A stretch of 64,000 nt of DNA from DASXHY01 sp036272195 (lineage in GTDB: Bacteria; Verrucomicrobiota; Verrucomicrobiia; Limisphaerales; DASXHY01). The position numbers were made by a program, and so were the translations under genes. The notes under the pieces are model-generated. The model made no database searches. It had not been told where the DNA came from and saw only the letters and a program-made list of their open reading frames with translations. The stretch lies in assembly GCA_036272195.1 (NCBI GenBank), contig DATAZE010000007.1, forward strand, positions 1 to 64,000, read 5' to 3'. This document shows, piece after piece, positions 34,993 to 44,191 of this stretch (its first letter is position 1; every line of letters begins with the position of its first letter).

Positions 34993-37326
34993 CTACTTCG
35001 CCAGCATGGGGGCTGGTTGTTTGCCGTTCTTCATCAGCGAAATGTAATCCAGGAGGATGTTTTTCGCCTCCTCCAGCCGCGCGGATTCCGAGTGCTCGGT
35101 CTCCGAGGTCACGGCTTCGGTCGTGTCGTCCCGGCCCGAGATCGGCTCCGCGTCCAGATCCACGTCGCCCTCAGCAGTCGACACACCGTTCGTGAAGCGG
35201 GTCATGGGCGGCAATCCGGGCTGGCCGGCTTGCGCAACGGTCAAATCGTATTCTTTCGGATCAGGCTTCTTGTGCTGGGCACGTTCCTGCTCGCGCGATT
35301 TGTGTTCGGAAATGATCCGCGCGCGGTCGGCCAATTGCTGTTTTTCACTCAGCGAAACCGTTTTGTCCTCGCGCTGTTTCTGGATCCGCTCGATGTCGTC
35401 GCGCAAATACGCGAATTCCTTGTTGGTCGCAATGCGCCCGCTTGAACGCTTGGCCAGTTCCGCCAATTGCGCCTGGACCATGTTCACTTTTTCAAAACGG
35501 GAACTTTCAATGGTATCCCAGGGCAGGTGGTTCTCCAGCGTGTTCTCGCCGACTTCGGTTGAGTTATTCCACAATGACGGCAGGACGATGTCCGCGGCCA
35601 CGCCTCTCAATTCGGTGGACGCGCCGCTGGCGCGATAAAATTTGCTGTTGGTCAATTTCAAGGTTCCGGGATCGTGCGCCAAGTCCGCCAGCGCGGTGAT
35701 CTTCGAGAGCGGAAACAGTTGCTGCGCGGTGCCTTTACCGAACGTCGAAACGTCACCCACGATCAGGGCACGGCCATAATCCTGCAATGCTCCGGCAACA
35801 ATTTCCGACGCTGACGCGCTGAACCGGCTCGTCAGCAGGATCAGGGGGCCGTCGTAAGCAATGGACGGGTCGGTGTCTTCCCGGACCTCGATGTCTCCGT
35901 TGGCACGTTTGATTTGCACGACCGGGCCTTCTTTGATAAATAGCCCGGCCAGACGAATCGCTTCTTCGAGGGAGCCGCCACCGTTGCGGCGCAAGTCCAG
36001 GATGACTCCCTGCACTTTTTCCGCGCGGAATTTCTTCAGCAACTGATCTACGTCATCCGTAGTGCTTTTCTTAGTGGTGCCCTTCTCATCGATCGTCGCG
36101 TAAAATGACGGCAAATCGATGACTCCCAGCCGCGTCATGCTTCCATGGGAATCGGGCACTTCAAAAATTTTCCCCTTCGCTTCGCCGTTTTCCATTTTGA
36201 TTTCGTCGCGAACCAGCGTCACTTCCTGGCGTGAGGAGTCCGGCGCGCCGGCGGGAATAACCGTGAGCCTTACTTCCGTCCCCTTGGGCCCGCGAATCAG
36301 ACGCACAGCCTTGGTGATGGGCATTTCAAAGATATCCACCGGCGGCTGGTTGCTTTGCGCGACCGATACGATGCGGTCACCAACCTTGATCTTCTTGCTC
36401 GCTTTGGCCGGGCCGTTCAACAGCACCTCGATTTTGCAATAGCCGTCCTCCGAACGCAGTTCTGCGCCAATGCCGAAAAACGCCAGGTTCATCTGCATCG
36501 CGAAATCCTCATACTCCATTGGACCCTGGTAATCCGAATGCGGATCATAGGAACGCGCGAGCCATTCCAAATAATCGTTCAACACATCGTTGCTGTCCCA
36601 ATCGTCGAATACCTTGACCGTGCGATGATAGCTTTTGCTCAGCGTTTCCACGATTTCATCGTGCGGTGATTTCGCGGGAGCGGATTTGTCCGTGGTCGCG
36701 GTGGCGGTCGTGTTCGTCTTTTGAGTCTCGCGATTGATTTTTTCCATCAAAAACTCGTAACCCAGCCGGTCGCGCCAAATCTTTTTGGCTTCGTCCAAAT
36801 CCTTGGGATACGGCGCGTCCTTGCGATTGAGCGTGATTCGTTCGTCGGTATTAAAATCGAATTTTTCGGTCTTCAGTAATTCGTCCACATAGGCCACGTG
36901 TTGGCGCAGGCGATCCATGTAGCGATAAAAAATCTCATAAGCCGGCCGCGTGTCCGCCACACCGCTGCGCTTGAGCGTCATCCGGTTGAGATTGGTGCGG
37001 TAAGCGGAAAACTCGGTGACATCGGATTGCAAAAAATGCAAGTGCTGGGGATCGAGTGAGGTCAGGTAGGAATCGAAAAGCCGGGTTGAAATGGTGGCGT
37101 CGAATGGGTGCTGCAAATACTCGAGTTTTTCGAGCATGTAGGCGGTGATAAACGCGACTTTGCCCGCGTCAGGGCCTGGTTTGAGGTCCGCCGATGGCGT
37201 TGCATTGGTGGATGGGGCGGTAACTTTGGTGAGCCCGGCGACCTGGGTATCCGCGGCGAAAAGCGGGAGTGACAGGTTAAAAACCAAGGCGAGCAGCAGG
37301 ATGGCCCTGCCAAACTTGCAAATCAT
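34993..37326 (-). CDS. prc: Carboxy-terminal processing (tail-specific) protease Prc
   Basis: A 777-residue periplasmic S41 protease. A signal peptide (FGRAILLLALVFNLSLPLFA) precedes a long helical N-terminal domain (HPFDATISTRLFDSYLTSLDP). A PDZ domain follows (LAFFGIGAELRSEDGYCKIE, GDRIVSVAQ). The S41 catalytic domain has GVILDLRRNGGGSLEEAIRL, the Ser in SRFSASASEIVAGAL and the Lys in FGKGTAQQLFPL. A C-terminal DUF3340-like region is last. It degrades misfolded periplasmic proteins and trims lipoprotein- or peptidoglycan-linked substrates. The ATG at 37326 is preferred over the TTG at 37335. Confidence 0.94.
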   Translation of the reverse strand: MICKFGRAILLLALVFNLSLPLFAADTQVAGLTKVTAPSTNATPSADLKPGPDAGKVAFITAYMLEKLEYLQHPFDATISTRLFDSYLTSLDPQHLHFLQSDVTEFSAYRTNLNRMTLKRSGVADTRPAYEIFYRYMDRLRQHVAYVDELLKTEKFDFNTDERITLNRKDAPYPKDLDEAKKIWRDRLGYEFLMEKINRETQKTNTTATATTDKSAPAKSPHDEIVETLSKSYHRTVKVFDDWDSNDVLNDYLEWLARSYDPHSDYQGPMEYEDFAMQMNLAFFGIGAELRSEDGYCKIEVLLNGPAKASKKIKVGDRIVSVAQSNQPPVDIFEMPITKAVRLIRGPKGTEVRLTVIPAGAPDSSRQEVTLVRDEIKMENGEAKGKIFEVPDSHGSMTRLGVIDLPSFYATIDEKGTTKKSTTDDVDQLLKKFRAEKVQGVILDLRRNGGGSLEEAIRLAGLFIKEGPVVQIKRANGDIEVREDTDPSIAYDGPLILLTSRFSASASEIVAGALQDYGRALIVGDVSTFGKGTAQQLFPLSKITALADLAHDPGTLKLTNSKFYRASGASTELRGVAADIVLPSLWNNSTEVGENTLENHLPWDTIESSRFEKVNMVQAQLAELAKRSSGRIATNKEFAYLRDDIERIQKQREDKTVSLSEKQQLADRARIISEHKSREQERAQHKKPDPKEYDLTVAQAGQPGLPPMTRFTNGVSTAEGDVDLDAEPISGRDDTTEAVTSETEHSESARLEEAKNILLDYISLMKNGKQPAPMLAK

Positions 37327-37384
37327 AGCGTTCAAATTTTAAAAATAATACCATATCTTGGACGGATTGCACCAAGAACCGTTC

Positions 37385-37487
37385 AGAATTTACGATTGGC
37401 AATTTTCGATTTACGAGCGTGCAAGCTCTGATTGCCATTCCTAAATTGTAAATCGTAAGTTGTGAGCCTCCTAACGTCGGCTGCTAC
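37385..37487. repeat. Adjacent family F and family C repeats
   Basis: A family F copy (TTTACGATTGGCAATTTTCG ... ATTGTAAATCGTAA, 37389-37458) is followed directly by a family C half (GAGCCTCCTAACGTCGGCTG, 37464-37487). They lie between prc and clpS. Confidence 0.75.
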
Positions 37488-37554
37488 CTGGTTGGTAATA
37501 TGCGGCTCGGCTCAAGCCTCTTGGCGAATATCGGAATTTATCTTACTTTCCCGC

Positions 37555-37863
37555 ATGGCCAATACGGCAATACCCGAAGTGATGCCCGACCTCGAGCGCG
37601 AGGAAAAATCGAAGTCGCAGTCCGAGCGGGAGCCCGGTTACCTGGTGATTTGCTGGGATGACCCGGTGAATCTCATGGATTATGTGACGCACGTTTTCCG
37701 GACAGTTTTCGGCTGGCAAAAACCCAAGGCCGAATTCCACATGCTCCAGGTTCATAAGCAGGGCAAAAGCGTGCTGACCCGTGAAAGCCTGGAAAAAGCC
37801 GAACACTACGTGCATCAACTCCAAAAATACAGCCTGCACGCCACCATGGAGCGGGACGAGTGA
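37555..37863 (+). CDS. clpS: ATP-dependent Clp protease adaptor ClpS
   Basis: ClpS recognises N-degrons (N-terminal Leu, Phe, Tyr, Trp) and hands them to ClpA/ClpC. The 102-residue product has the family core YLVICWDDPVNLMDYVTHVF (the N-degron pocket includes the Asp and Met), then VHKQGKSVLTRESLEKAEHY and the C-terminal LHATME. The ATG at 37555 fits the usual short charged tail. It overlaps the next gene by four bases, and the aat gene follows, so degron creation and recognition are encoded together. Confidence 0.94.
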   Translation: MANTAIPEVMPDLEREEKSKSQSEREPGYLVICWDDPVNLMDYVTHVFRTVFGWQKPKAEFHMLQVHKQGKSVLTRESLEKAEHYVHQLQKYSLHATMERDE

Positions 37864-38327
37864 GACTTCTTCGCGTTGAAAATGGCCACTATATCTTTCG
37901 CCTCGGCAAGGGGGAAAGGGAATTGCTGGCAGTCGTCCTCGGGCTTTATCCCGTGATTCCGCCGGCGCACCAGCCGATCAGCAAATCGACGGCGATCGCG
38001 AACAAAACCAACCAGCATCTCCTCGACGAAGCGCTCGCCGAACAACGGAGCGAAAACAAAAAACTGGCCGCGTCTTTCCTGGCGGACGCCAGGCGATTTC
38101 AAGAGACCGAGAGTTCCACCCGGATGACGATGGCTCCGGCGGAGATCGAATGGCTGTTGCAGGTCTTGAACGATATCCATGTGGGCAGTTGGATCCTGGC
38201 CGGCGAGCCCGACGAAGATTCGCCCGGCCTGATCCCCAGCGAAAAAAATGCCCGGCACATCGGCGCGATGGAGTTGGCCCGCTGGTTTCAATTGGACTTG
38301 CTGGCGGCGTTGAATCAAAAGCCGTGA
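37860..38327 (+). CDS. DUF2017-like protein linked to clpS
   Basis: A 155-residue protein, translationally coupled to clpS (GTGA overlap). It has charged helices and no signal peptide or membrane segment. The N-terminus RLLRVENGHYIFRLGKGERELLAVVLGLYP and the C-terminal AMELARWFQLDLLAAL recall DUF2017, which in Actinobacteria is also encoded beside clpS. The similarity is by eye and context. Placement between clpS and aat suggests a role in N-degron proteolysis or Clp control, but no activity can be assigned. Confidence 0.7.
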   Translation: MRLLRVENGHYIFRLGKGERELLAVVLGLYPVIPPAHQPISKSTAIANKTNQHLLDEALAEQRSENKKLAASFLADARRFQETESSTRMTMAPAEIEWLLQVLNDIHVGSWILAGEPDEDSPGLIPSEKNARHIGAMELARWFQLDLLAALNQKP

Positions 38328-38362
38328 GCCGAATAATTCCTTAACTCTCAACTTTCGCGAAC

Positions 38363-39019
38363 GTGTCCATCGCCGTTCTCAACCGCACGCTGCAGTTTCC
38401 TGATCCGCGCGAGGCGAATCCGCAGGGATTGGTGGCGATTGGCGGTGATCTGTCCGTGGAACGGCTGCTCCTGGCGTATCGCAGCGGGATTTTCCCATGG
38501 ACCATCGCCCCCATTTCCTGGTGGTCTCCCGATCCGAGGGCTGTTTTGGAGCATGACCAGTTGCACATCCCTGACAGTCTCAAGAAAATTCTGCGCAAGG
38601 GAGTTTTCAAAATCACCATGGACCGGGCCTTCGCCCAGGTGATTGAGAATTGCGCCGCGCGCGTGGCGGGCCGGTCGGACACATGGATCACTCCCGAATT
38701 CATTGAGGCCTACACTCAACTACATGAGCAGGGTCATGCCCATAGCCTGGAGTGCTGGCAGGACGGCGAACTGGCCGGAGGGATTTACGGCGTGGCCATT
38801 GGCGGGTTTTTCGCCGGGGAATCAATGTTTCATCGCGTCAGCAACGCCTCGAAAGTCGCGCTTTGCCATCTCGTCGAGCATTTGCGGAAACGCGAGTTCG
38901 CCTTGCTGGATATCCAGATGCTGACGCCGGTGACGCGGCAAATGGGCGGCACGACCATTTCCCGCGGTGACTATTTAAAGCGGCTGGCGGTGGCGGTGGA
39001 GATGCCGTGCAGGTTTTAA
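38363..39019 (+). CDS. aat: Leucyl/phenylalanyl-tRNA-protein transferase
   Basis: Aat adds Leu or Phe to proteins with N-terminal Lys or Arg, creating ClpS-recognised degrons. The 218-residue enzyme has the typical FPDPREANPQGLVAIGGDLS start, YRSGIFPWTI, WWSPDPRAVL, WITPEFIEAYTQLHEQGHAH, SLECWQDGELAGGIYGVAIG and FFAGESMFHRVSNASKVAL. It starts with GTG at 38363. The TAA stop lies inside a TTTAACGCAAAGGCGCAAAG repeat. Grouping with clpS points to an active N-degron pathway. Confidence 0.95.
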   Translation: MSIAVLNRTLQFPDPREANPQGLVAIGGDLSVERLLLAYRSGIFPWTIAPISWWSPDPRAVLEHDQLHIPDSLKKILRKGVFKITMDRAFAQVIENCAARVAGRSDTWITPEFIEAYTQLHEQGHAHSLECWQDGELAGGIYGVAIGGFFAGESMFHRVSNASKVALCHLVEHLRKREFALLDIQMLTPVTRQMGGTTISRGDYLKRLAVAVEMPCRF

Positions 39020-39051
39020 CGCAAAGGCGCAAAGATGCGAAGACGCAAAGG
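39015..39051. repeat. Solo copy of the GxxExxY-element terminal repeat
   Basis: TTTTAACGCAAAGGCGCAAA and the following GATGCGAAGACGCAAAG match the 37-base ends of the element at 25169-25679. It overlaps the aat stop codon and has no GxxExxY gene nearby. A family C half (GAGCCTCCTTACGTCGGCTG) lies at 39099-39122. Confidence 0.8.
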
Positions 39052-39189
39052 TTTTGAATTTTTTTTGACGGCATCTTTGGGAGCACCAGAAAAATAATGA
39101 GCCTCCTTACGTCGGCTGCTACCAATTGATTTGTGAATTGATTCTTTCCCGCGCGCCGCTCGTTTGTTACAAGGGACGCTATTGAATCA

Positions 39190-40062
39190 ATGAACATCCA
39201 CCATTTGGAATTGTTCTATTATGTGGCGCGGCACGGCGGGATTATGGAAGCTGTGCGGAACATTCCCTACGGCATCCAGCAACCGGCCATCAGCGGACAG
39301 GTGGCCCAACTCGAGGAACATCTGGGGGTGACGCTGTTTCATCGCCGGCCATTCGCGCTGACGCCGGAAGGTGAAAAACTTTACAAGTTCATCCTGCCAT
39401 TTTTTTCGAACATCGAAAAGATCACCACGGAATTGCAGGGCGGCGAGACGCGGCACATTCGCATCGGGGCTTCATCCATCATCCTGCGGGATCATTTGCC
39501 GAGCCTGCTGCGCGGGTTGCGGAAAAAATTCCCGACGCTCAAAATTTCCCTGCGCGAAGGCTACCCGGCGCACCTGGAAACCCTGCTGATGAACGAGGAA
39601 ATTGACCTGGCCGTGACGCTCATTGAAAAGAAAGCGGTGGCGGGCATTCATACGCGGGAGTTGCTTGAGTTGCCGATGGTGCTGCTGGTGGAGAAGAGCA
39701 GCGGGATCAAGTCGGCGGATGAACTGTGGAAACTCGATAAAATTGACGAACCGCTGATCTGCCTGCCCCCGGGCGAATTACTCTGCAAACAATTCCAGCA
39801 TAGGCTGGTGGAACTGGGCGTGGATTGGTTTCCGAGCATTGAAGCCAGTTCGGCTGACCTGGTGGAGACTTACGTCGCGAACGGTCTCGGCATCGGCGTT
39901 TCGGTGGCCATTCCCAAAAAGCCATTGCCGGAAAACGTCAAAGCGCTGCCGCTTCCAGATTTTCCCCCGGCGGTCATTGGGGCCATGTGGCGCGGACGCA
40001 CCACGCAATTGCTGCAAGTCTTCCTGAACGAGTTCCAGGCGCGGGCGCGGCAATTGGTTTAG
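39190..40062 (+). CDS. LysR-family transcriptional regulator
   Basis: A 290-residue regulator. The N-terminal winged helix-turn-helix reads HHLELFYYVARHGGIMEAVR, QQPAISGQVAQLEEHLGVTL and FHRRPFALTPEGEKLYKF. The C-terminal two-lobed effector domain spans about 90-285 (IRIGASSIILRDHLPSLLRG, VTLIEKKAVAGIHTRELLEL). LysR proteins often regulate a divergent gene, but here the upstream gene (aat) is codirectional, so the target is unclear. The prepilin cluster begins 350 bases downstream. Confidence 0.9.
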   Translation: MNIHHLELFYYVARHGGIMEAVRNIPYGIQQPAISGQVAQLEEHLGVTLFHRRPFALTPEGEKLYKFILPFFSNIEKITTELQGGETRHIRIGASSIILRDHLPSLLRGLRKKFPTLKISLREGYPAHLETLLMNEEIDLAVTLIEKKAVAGIHTRELLELPMVLLVEKSSGIKSADELWKLDKIDEPLICLPPGELLCKQFQHRLVELGVDWFPSIEASSADLVETYVANGLGIGVSVAIPKKPLPENVKALPLPDFPPAVIGAMWRGRTTQLLQVFLNEFQARARQLV

Positions 40063-40412
40063 CCTGAGGCAGGCAAAACGCGTTCAATTCCACAACGAAC
40101 AACGGAGTTGTGTGATCTGAAAAGCTCCAAACTCCAAGCCCCAAGAATGCCAGGGGAGTTTGGCGCTGGCGAATGGGAGTTGAATGGGAGCTTCTTTGGA
40201 GCTTGGAGTTTGGGATTTGGAGCTTAAGGCTGGTCCGCCGGGCTGCCTCATTTTGAGCGTTGAACCCTGATTTCAAGACACCCTTTACCCCCCAACGCCA
40301 GCCTTGGGCGGGAATCTTCAAAATCAGGCGTAATCGTTAAACAATGGTTATTTGATTACGGGCGGTTCATGGCAGAGGAATTGCTTTTTCACCACGTTGA
40401 AAGTTCTACTGT
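40063..40412. other. Non-coding interval with family I inverted repeat
   Basis: About 350 bases. GAAAAGCTCCAAACTCCAAG (from 40119) is mirrored by GCTTGGAGTTTGGG...TTTGGAGCTT (to 40227), like the copy at 62529-62620. The rest presumably carries the promoter for the prepilin cluster; nothing else is recognisable. Confidence 0.6.
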
Positions 40413-40937
40413 ATGCGCATAAAGCTATCAAAAGCGACGACCGGAAGGGAGCAAAGCCACGGCTTTACTCTGGCGGAGGTCGGGATTTCCCTGGCCATCA
40501 TTGCAACGGTTTTCAGCGGGATCATCCTGGCCTATACCCAGGCGACCTATCGCGCGGAGTGGACGGGTTATTCGCTGGCGGCAGAATCCCTGGCGATGAA
40601 ACAAATTGAGCAGGCGCGTTCCGCGCGTTGGGACCCGGCCAATATTCAGTATAAAAACGATATTTACTCGCTCAGTATGCAGGGGTCGAACTATTCGGCC
40701 GGCGTGCTCAAGGGATACACGTGGACCAACCTCGACCTGCCCACCACGGGCACGAATTTCGTGCGCGCGACGAACTACGTGACGGTCAAACCCGTCACTC
40801 TCTCAACTCCCGGCAGCAATATCATGATCCGGGTGGACACGGTCTGGAGTTTTCAATGGCGAGCGCAAACCAAGCTTTTTACGAACACGATTTGCACTTA
40901 TCTCGCGCCGGACAACAAGCAACCGGAGGACCTTTAA
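40413..40937 (+). CDS. Prepilin-like pseudopilin (GspI/PilV-like)
   Basis: A 174-residue protein with a class III prepilin signal: a short basic leader, the cleavage motif HGFTLAEV (Glu at +5) and a hydrophobic helix GISLAIIATVFSGIILAYTQA. The remainder is a small globular domain. It is the first of four overlapping or closely spaced genes ending at 44110, which look like the minor pilins of a type IV pilus or type II secretion system. Exact equivalence to GspI or PilV is not provable from sequence alone. Confidence 0.82.
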   Translation: MRIKLSKATTGREQSHGFTLAEVGISLAIIATVFSGIILAYTQATYRAEWTGYSLAAESLAMKQIEQARSARWDPANIQYKNDIYSLSMQGSNYSAGVLKGYTWTNLDLPTTGTNFVRATNYVTVKPVTLSTPGSNIMIRVDTVWSFQWRAQTKLFTNTICTYLAPDNKQPEDL

Positions 40938-40954
40938 GCCTTCGCCAGGAAACC

Positions 40955-41587
40955 ATGTCACACAACGTCAAGCCATCACGAAAATTCCGCCGCGTCATCC
41001 ACGGGTTCACCATCGTGGAAATGATGACCAGCATGACGATCTTCAGCCTGGCGATGATGGCGTTCATATACGCCTTCATTTTCGGCCTGAAACAGGATCA
41101 ATTGGTCCAGAGCAAGCTCGGGGCGAGCGATGAATCACGGCGGAGTTTCGAACGTGTGGCCCGGGAAATCCGTTGCGCCAATTCCGATGCGATCGGCAAC
41201 TATTATAGCGGCTCCTTCACACCGCTGATCAACGGCACCAATCTGGTCGGCAATGCGATCCGGATTTATCTCAGCGCGACGAACAGCAACAACATCATCT
41301 ATTATTTCGCGACGAACAGCGACCCGCAGAACTGCAAACTTTTCCGGATTCATACGGGCGATACGCAGGGGACTTGCATCGCCTCCAACCTGCAGAACTC
41401 GCTTACGTTTACCGCCGAAGACTTTTCCGGAATTGTGCAACAAAACATGCTGGACAAGTATGTCATTCATTTCACCTTGGATTTTTGCGAGTATCAGTAT
41501 CCCAAGACCAAGGTGGGAGCTGGTTGTTATTACGATCGCTACATCATGGATTTCCGAGCAACCCCACACGTTCCAGGAGGCAGATGA
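40955..41587 (+). CDS. Prepilin-like pseudopilin (GspJ/PilW-like)
   Basis: A 210-residue protein with the prepilin motif HGFTIVEMMTSM and the helix FSLAMMAFIYAFIFGLKQDQ. An N-terminal leader of 17 residues rich in Lys and Arg precedes the cleavage site. The globular part is rich in Asn and Ser and contains a pair of Cys near the C-terminus (DFCEYQYPKTKVGAGCYYD) that could form a disulfide. The ATG at 40955 gives the usual leader length; the long upstream open frame is out of register with any family. It overlaps the next gene by four bases. Confidence 0.82.
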   Translation: MSHNVKPSRKFRRVIHGFTIVEMMTSMTIFSLAMMAFIYAFIFGLKQDQLVQSKLGASDESRRSFERVAREIRCANSDAIGNYYSGSFTPLINGTNLVGNAIRIYLSATNSNNIIYYFATNSDPQNCKLFRIHTGDTQGTCIASNLQNSLTFTAEDFSGIVQQNMLDKYVIHFTLDFCEYQYPKTKVGAGCYYDRYIMDFRATPHVPGGR

Positions 41588-43482
41588 AAATCAAGATAAA
41601 TTCCCGTTCTAATTCCGGTTACGCATTGGTCATCGTAATGGGCATGACCTTCATTGCCGCGGCCATTTTGGGAGGTTCCCTCAACCGCACCTATGGAGTG
41701 GCCCGGATGAACAGTCGTGCGGTAGACCTGATGACCGCACAAAACGCCGCCGAGGCCGCCCTGGAAAAAGTCTTCTCCCGCATGCAGTATGATTTCCAAA
41801 CTCTCGGCGGATTGTCCGCGGTCAGCAACCATCTCGGCTCCTACCATGACATGTATCCCGGTGCTGAAGCCGGCGAAGATTCGTATTGGGGAAACTTTCA
41901 GTTCTCCGACGGCCAACATAATAACAACAAGACTTACGTCGGCCTCATTGGCACGCTGAGCAACCAACCGTTGCCCATTGCCTATTCCAACCGCATCGCT
42001 TCGGGGCTATCACCGATTTACCGATTAGTCGCCAATGCCAAACCGCTGCACGGTTCTTCCGGGGCCGTGGGGACAGCGCAGGAAGATGTCGTGCTGGCGT
42101 TGATTCCGCTGACGGCCTATGCCATTTTCTACAACGGCCTCCTGGAATTCAGCACCTGTGCGCCCATGACGGTGAAGGGCGCAGTGCACAGCAACACCAA
42201 CATTTATGTCGGCGCGGGGGGCGGTGCGACTTTGGTCTTTAACACCACCGTGACGGCCTCGGGCAGCGTATCGGCACCCGCCAACAACGGCTCAAGCTGG
42301 ATCGGCCCAACCAATTACAACTCGAGCAACTGGAGAACTACCTTCAACGGCGTCAGCAATTTCACCGCGGGATTGGCCACGGTCCAGCTCTCCATTCCGA
42401 TGACCAACACTTACACCATGATCAGCCTGCCGGTTACGAACGATTCAACCTCGATAGCGGGACAGGCGCGGCTATACAACGAGGCGCAGGTCGTTCTTAC
42501 CGTGAGCAACCTTAATGCGTCGGATCCCTATACCTCCAACGTGGTCGTTTCCGTGCAGGTGCAAAAGGCGCCGGACGCCAACTCCGTCCCGGGAGGCGAC
42601 ACGACGCCGCTGATCACGACTTACAGCGGTTCCAATGCTTCGCCGGCTGCTTTGCTGACCAATCTTCCGTTCCTGTCATTGACGAACATTTTTTATGACC
42701 GCCGCGAAAGCAAAACCAATGTCACAAGTCAAATTGACGTCGCCAAATATCAAAAGTGGCTCACCAATAATGCCAACGTCACCACAAAATTTCCGGTAAA
42801 TGGAACAGCCGGATATCCCACTATTCTTTACGTAAACGAAAATCGGAACACCACCACCGCCGGCGGACATAAACTCACGGCTGTCCGTCTTGTCAACGGC
42901 ACGGCTCCGCCGAGAAATGGAGGCGCGGGCTTCAGCGTGGCCACGCCCGACCCGCTCTATGTTAAGGGAGATTACAACCAGACCAACAGCCTGCTCCTGG
43001 GCTCCACCAACACTGCCACCGGGACCGTGCCCTGCGCGTTCATGAGCGACGCCCTTACCATCCTTTCCGACAACTGGAGTGATTCGCGCAGCCTGACCAC
43101 TGCCTTTGGCTCGGGCTCGTGGGACGCCGATGACACCACGGTCAATGCCGCCATTTTGACCGGAATCGTGCCTTCCACCGGCTCGACATCCTCAACGTTC
43201 AGCGGTGGAGTTCACAATCTTCCGCGTCTCCTGGAGGACTGGGGCGGCTACACCCTCACACTCAACACCTCCATCATCAATCTTTACAACAGCCAGGAGG
43301 CGACCAATAAGTTCGTGAACCCCGGCACGTACTACCAACCGCCCAACCGGGCTTTCTCCTATGACTATAATTTCATGGATCCCAACAAGGTTCCGCCGGG
43401 CATTCCGGATGCGTTGGTAGCCTTGCGATATAATTGGTGCACGCCTCCCGTGAACTCTGTCACCTATAATGTCGTACCGTAA
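41584..43482 (+). CDS. Large PilX-like exported protein
   Basis: A 632-residue protein preceded by a strong Shine-Dalgarno (AGGAGG). The N-terminus SGYALVIVMGMTFIAAAILGG resembles PilX/GspK-type minor pilins, but Glu at +5 is missing (GYALV), so leader peptidase processing would be unusual. The rest is beta-rich and Thr/Asn/Ser-rich, with many short repeats of the form TNxT, typical of secreted proteins here. PilX proteins are usually under 250 residues, so the extra 400 or so suggest an added adhesive domain. It is coupled to both neighbouring genes. Confidence 0.7.
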   Translation: MKIKINSRSNSGYALVIVMGMTFIAAAILGGSLNRTYGVARMNSRAVDLMTAQNAAEAALEKVFSRMQYDFQTLGGLSAVSNHLGSYHDMYPGAEAGEDSYWGNFQFSDGQHNNNKTYVGLIGTLSNQPLPIAYSNRIASGLSPIYRLVANAKPLHGSSGAVGTAQEDVVLALIPLTAYAIFYNGLLEFSTCAPMTVKGAVHSNTNIYVGAGGGATLVFNTTVTASGSVSAPANNGSSWIGPTNYNSSNWRTTFNGVSNFTAGLATVQLSIPMTNTYTMISLPVTNDSTSIAGQARLYNEAQVVLTVSNLNASDPYTSNVVVSVQVQKAPDANSVPGGDTTPLITTYSGSNASPAALLTNLPFLSLTNIFYDRRESKTNVTSQIDVAKYQKWLTNNANVTTKFPVNGTAGYPTILYVNENRNTTTAGGHKLTAVRLVNGTAPPRNGGAGFSVATPDPLYVKGDYNQTNSLLLGSTNTATGTVPCAFMSDALTILSDNWSDSRSLTTAFGSGSWDADDTTVNAAILTGIVPSTGSTSSTFSGGVHNLPRLLEDWGGYTLTLNTSIINLYNSQEATNKFVNPGTYYQPPNRAFSYDYNFMDPNKVPPGIPDALVALRYNWCTPPVNSVTYNVVP

Positions 43483-44110
43483 TCATTTTCTTGCCGCCTT
43501 CGCGGTTTCGGTGCTGTTTTTTGCAGCGCGTGCCGCCGCGAATGACGCGCCGGGGGCATCCACCATGCCGGCGACCAACCACCCGGCATTTGGCGCTTCA
43601 CTGCGGAGCGGAGAAACAGTGGGCAACCATCAGGTCCAGCGGGTCTTTCTTCACGTCGGTACGAACGAAATCGCGTTCATAGTCCCGGAGGGGTTTTGCA
43701 TGGACGCCTCCAACCCGCATAAAATCGTTCTGACCGACAACGATAGTGGTTACTTCATTACCGTGCGAGTCAGCCAGACGCTGGTTCCTGAAGCGGATTT
43801 TCAGAACCAGTTTTTCAAGGGCGAGGCCTTAAACCGCTTTCCCGGGGCAAAAATTTCCGAGGAGTCTTCCGATTTTGCCGACGGCCACCTGGGATGGGCC
43901 TTCAATCTGCGCTGGACCAGTTCCAGCGGGACGGACCAGTCCGCACGGGTGGCATTCATCCCCTGTGCGGCCGGCGTGCTGGAATTCAGCGCCCTGGCCC
44001 GGACCGATAATTTCAGGGACGTGCAATCATTTCTGACTGGTCTTATGACGAGTGTTCGCAGTAATGAGACAGGGAAGCTCGTCATCGTTCCCCTTCCGGA
44101 CTTCAGTTAA
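43469..44110 (+). CDS. Exported protein of unknown function in the pilus cluster
   Basis: A 213-residue protein with a signal peptide (HFLAAFAVSVLFFAARAAAN). It has no recognised domain. Residues 60-210 look beta-rich (VQRVFLHVGTNEIAFIVPEG, LGWAFNLRWTSSSGTDQSAR). The gene overlaps the end of the PilX-like gene by 14 bases, so it is translated from the same transcript and may be a pilus accessory or assembly protein. Confidence 0.65.
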   Translation: MSYRNHFLAAFAVSVLFFAARAAANDAPGASTMPATNHPAFGASLRSGETVGNHQVQRVFLHVGTNEIAFIVPEGFCMDASNPHKIVLTDNDSGYFITVRVSQTLVPEADFQNQFFKGEALNRFPGAKISEESSDFADGHLGWAFNLRWTSSSGTDQSARVAFIPCAAGVLEFSALARTDNFRDVQSFLTGLMTSVRSNETGKLVIVPLPDFS

Positions 44111-44191
44111 TCGGCTTGTTACGGGGATTTTCCATTCGTTGGGCAGCGTGGAACGCTGTTTGCTATTCACAATAACGTTTTCGTAGTCGTT

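Noticed and set aside
34017..35195. 392-codon plus-strand open frame
   Set aside because: It crosses repeats and lies antisense to yacG, a secreted protein gene and prc; no domain is visible.
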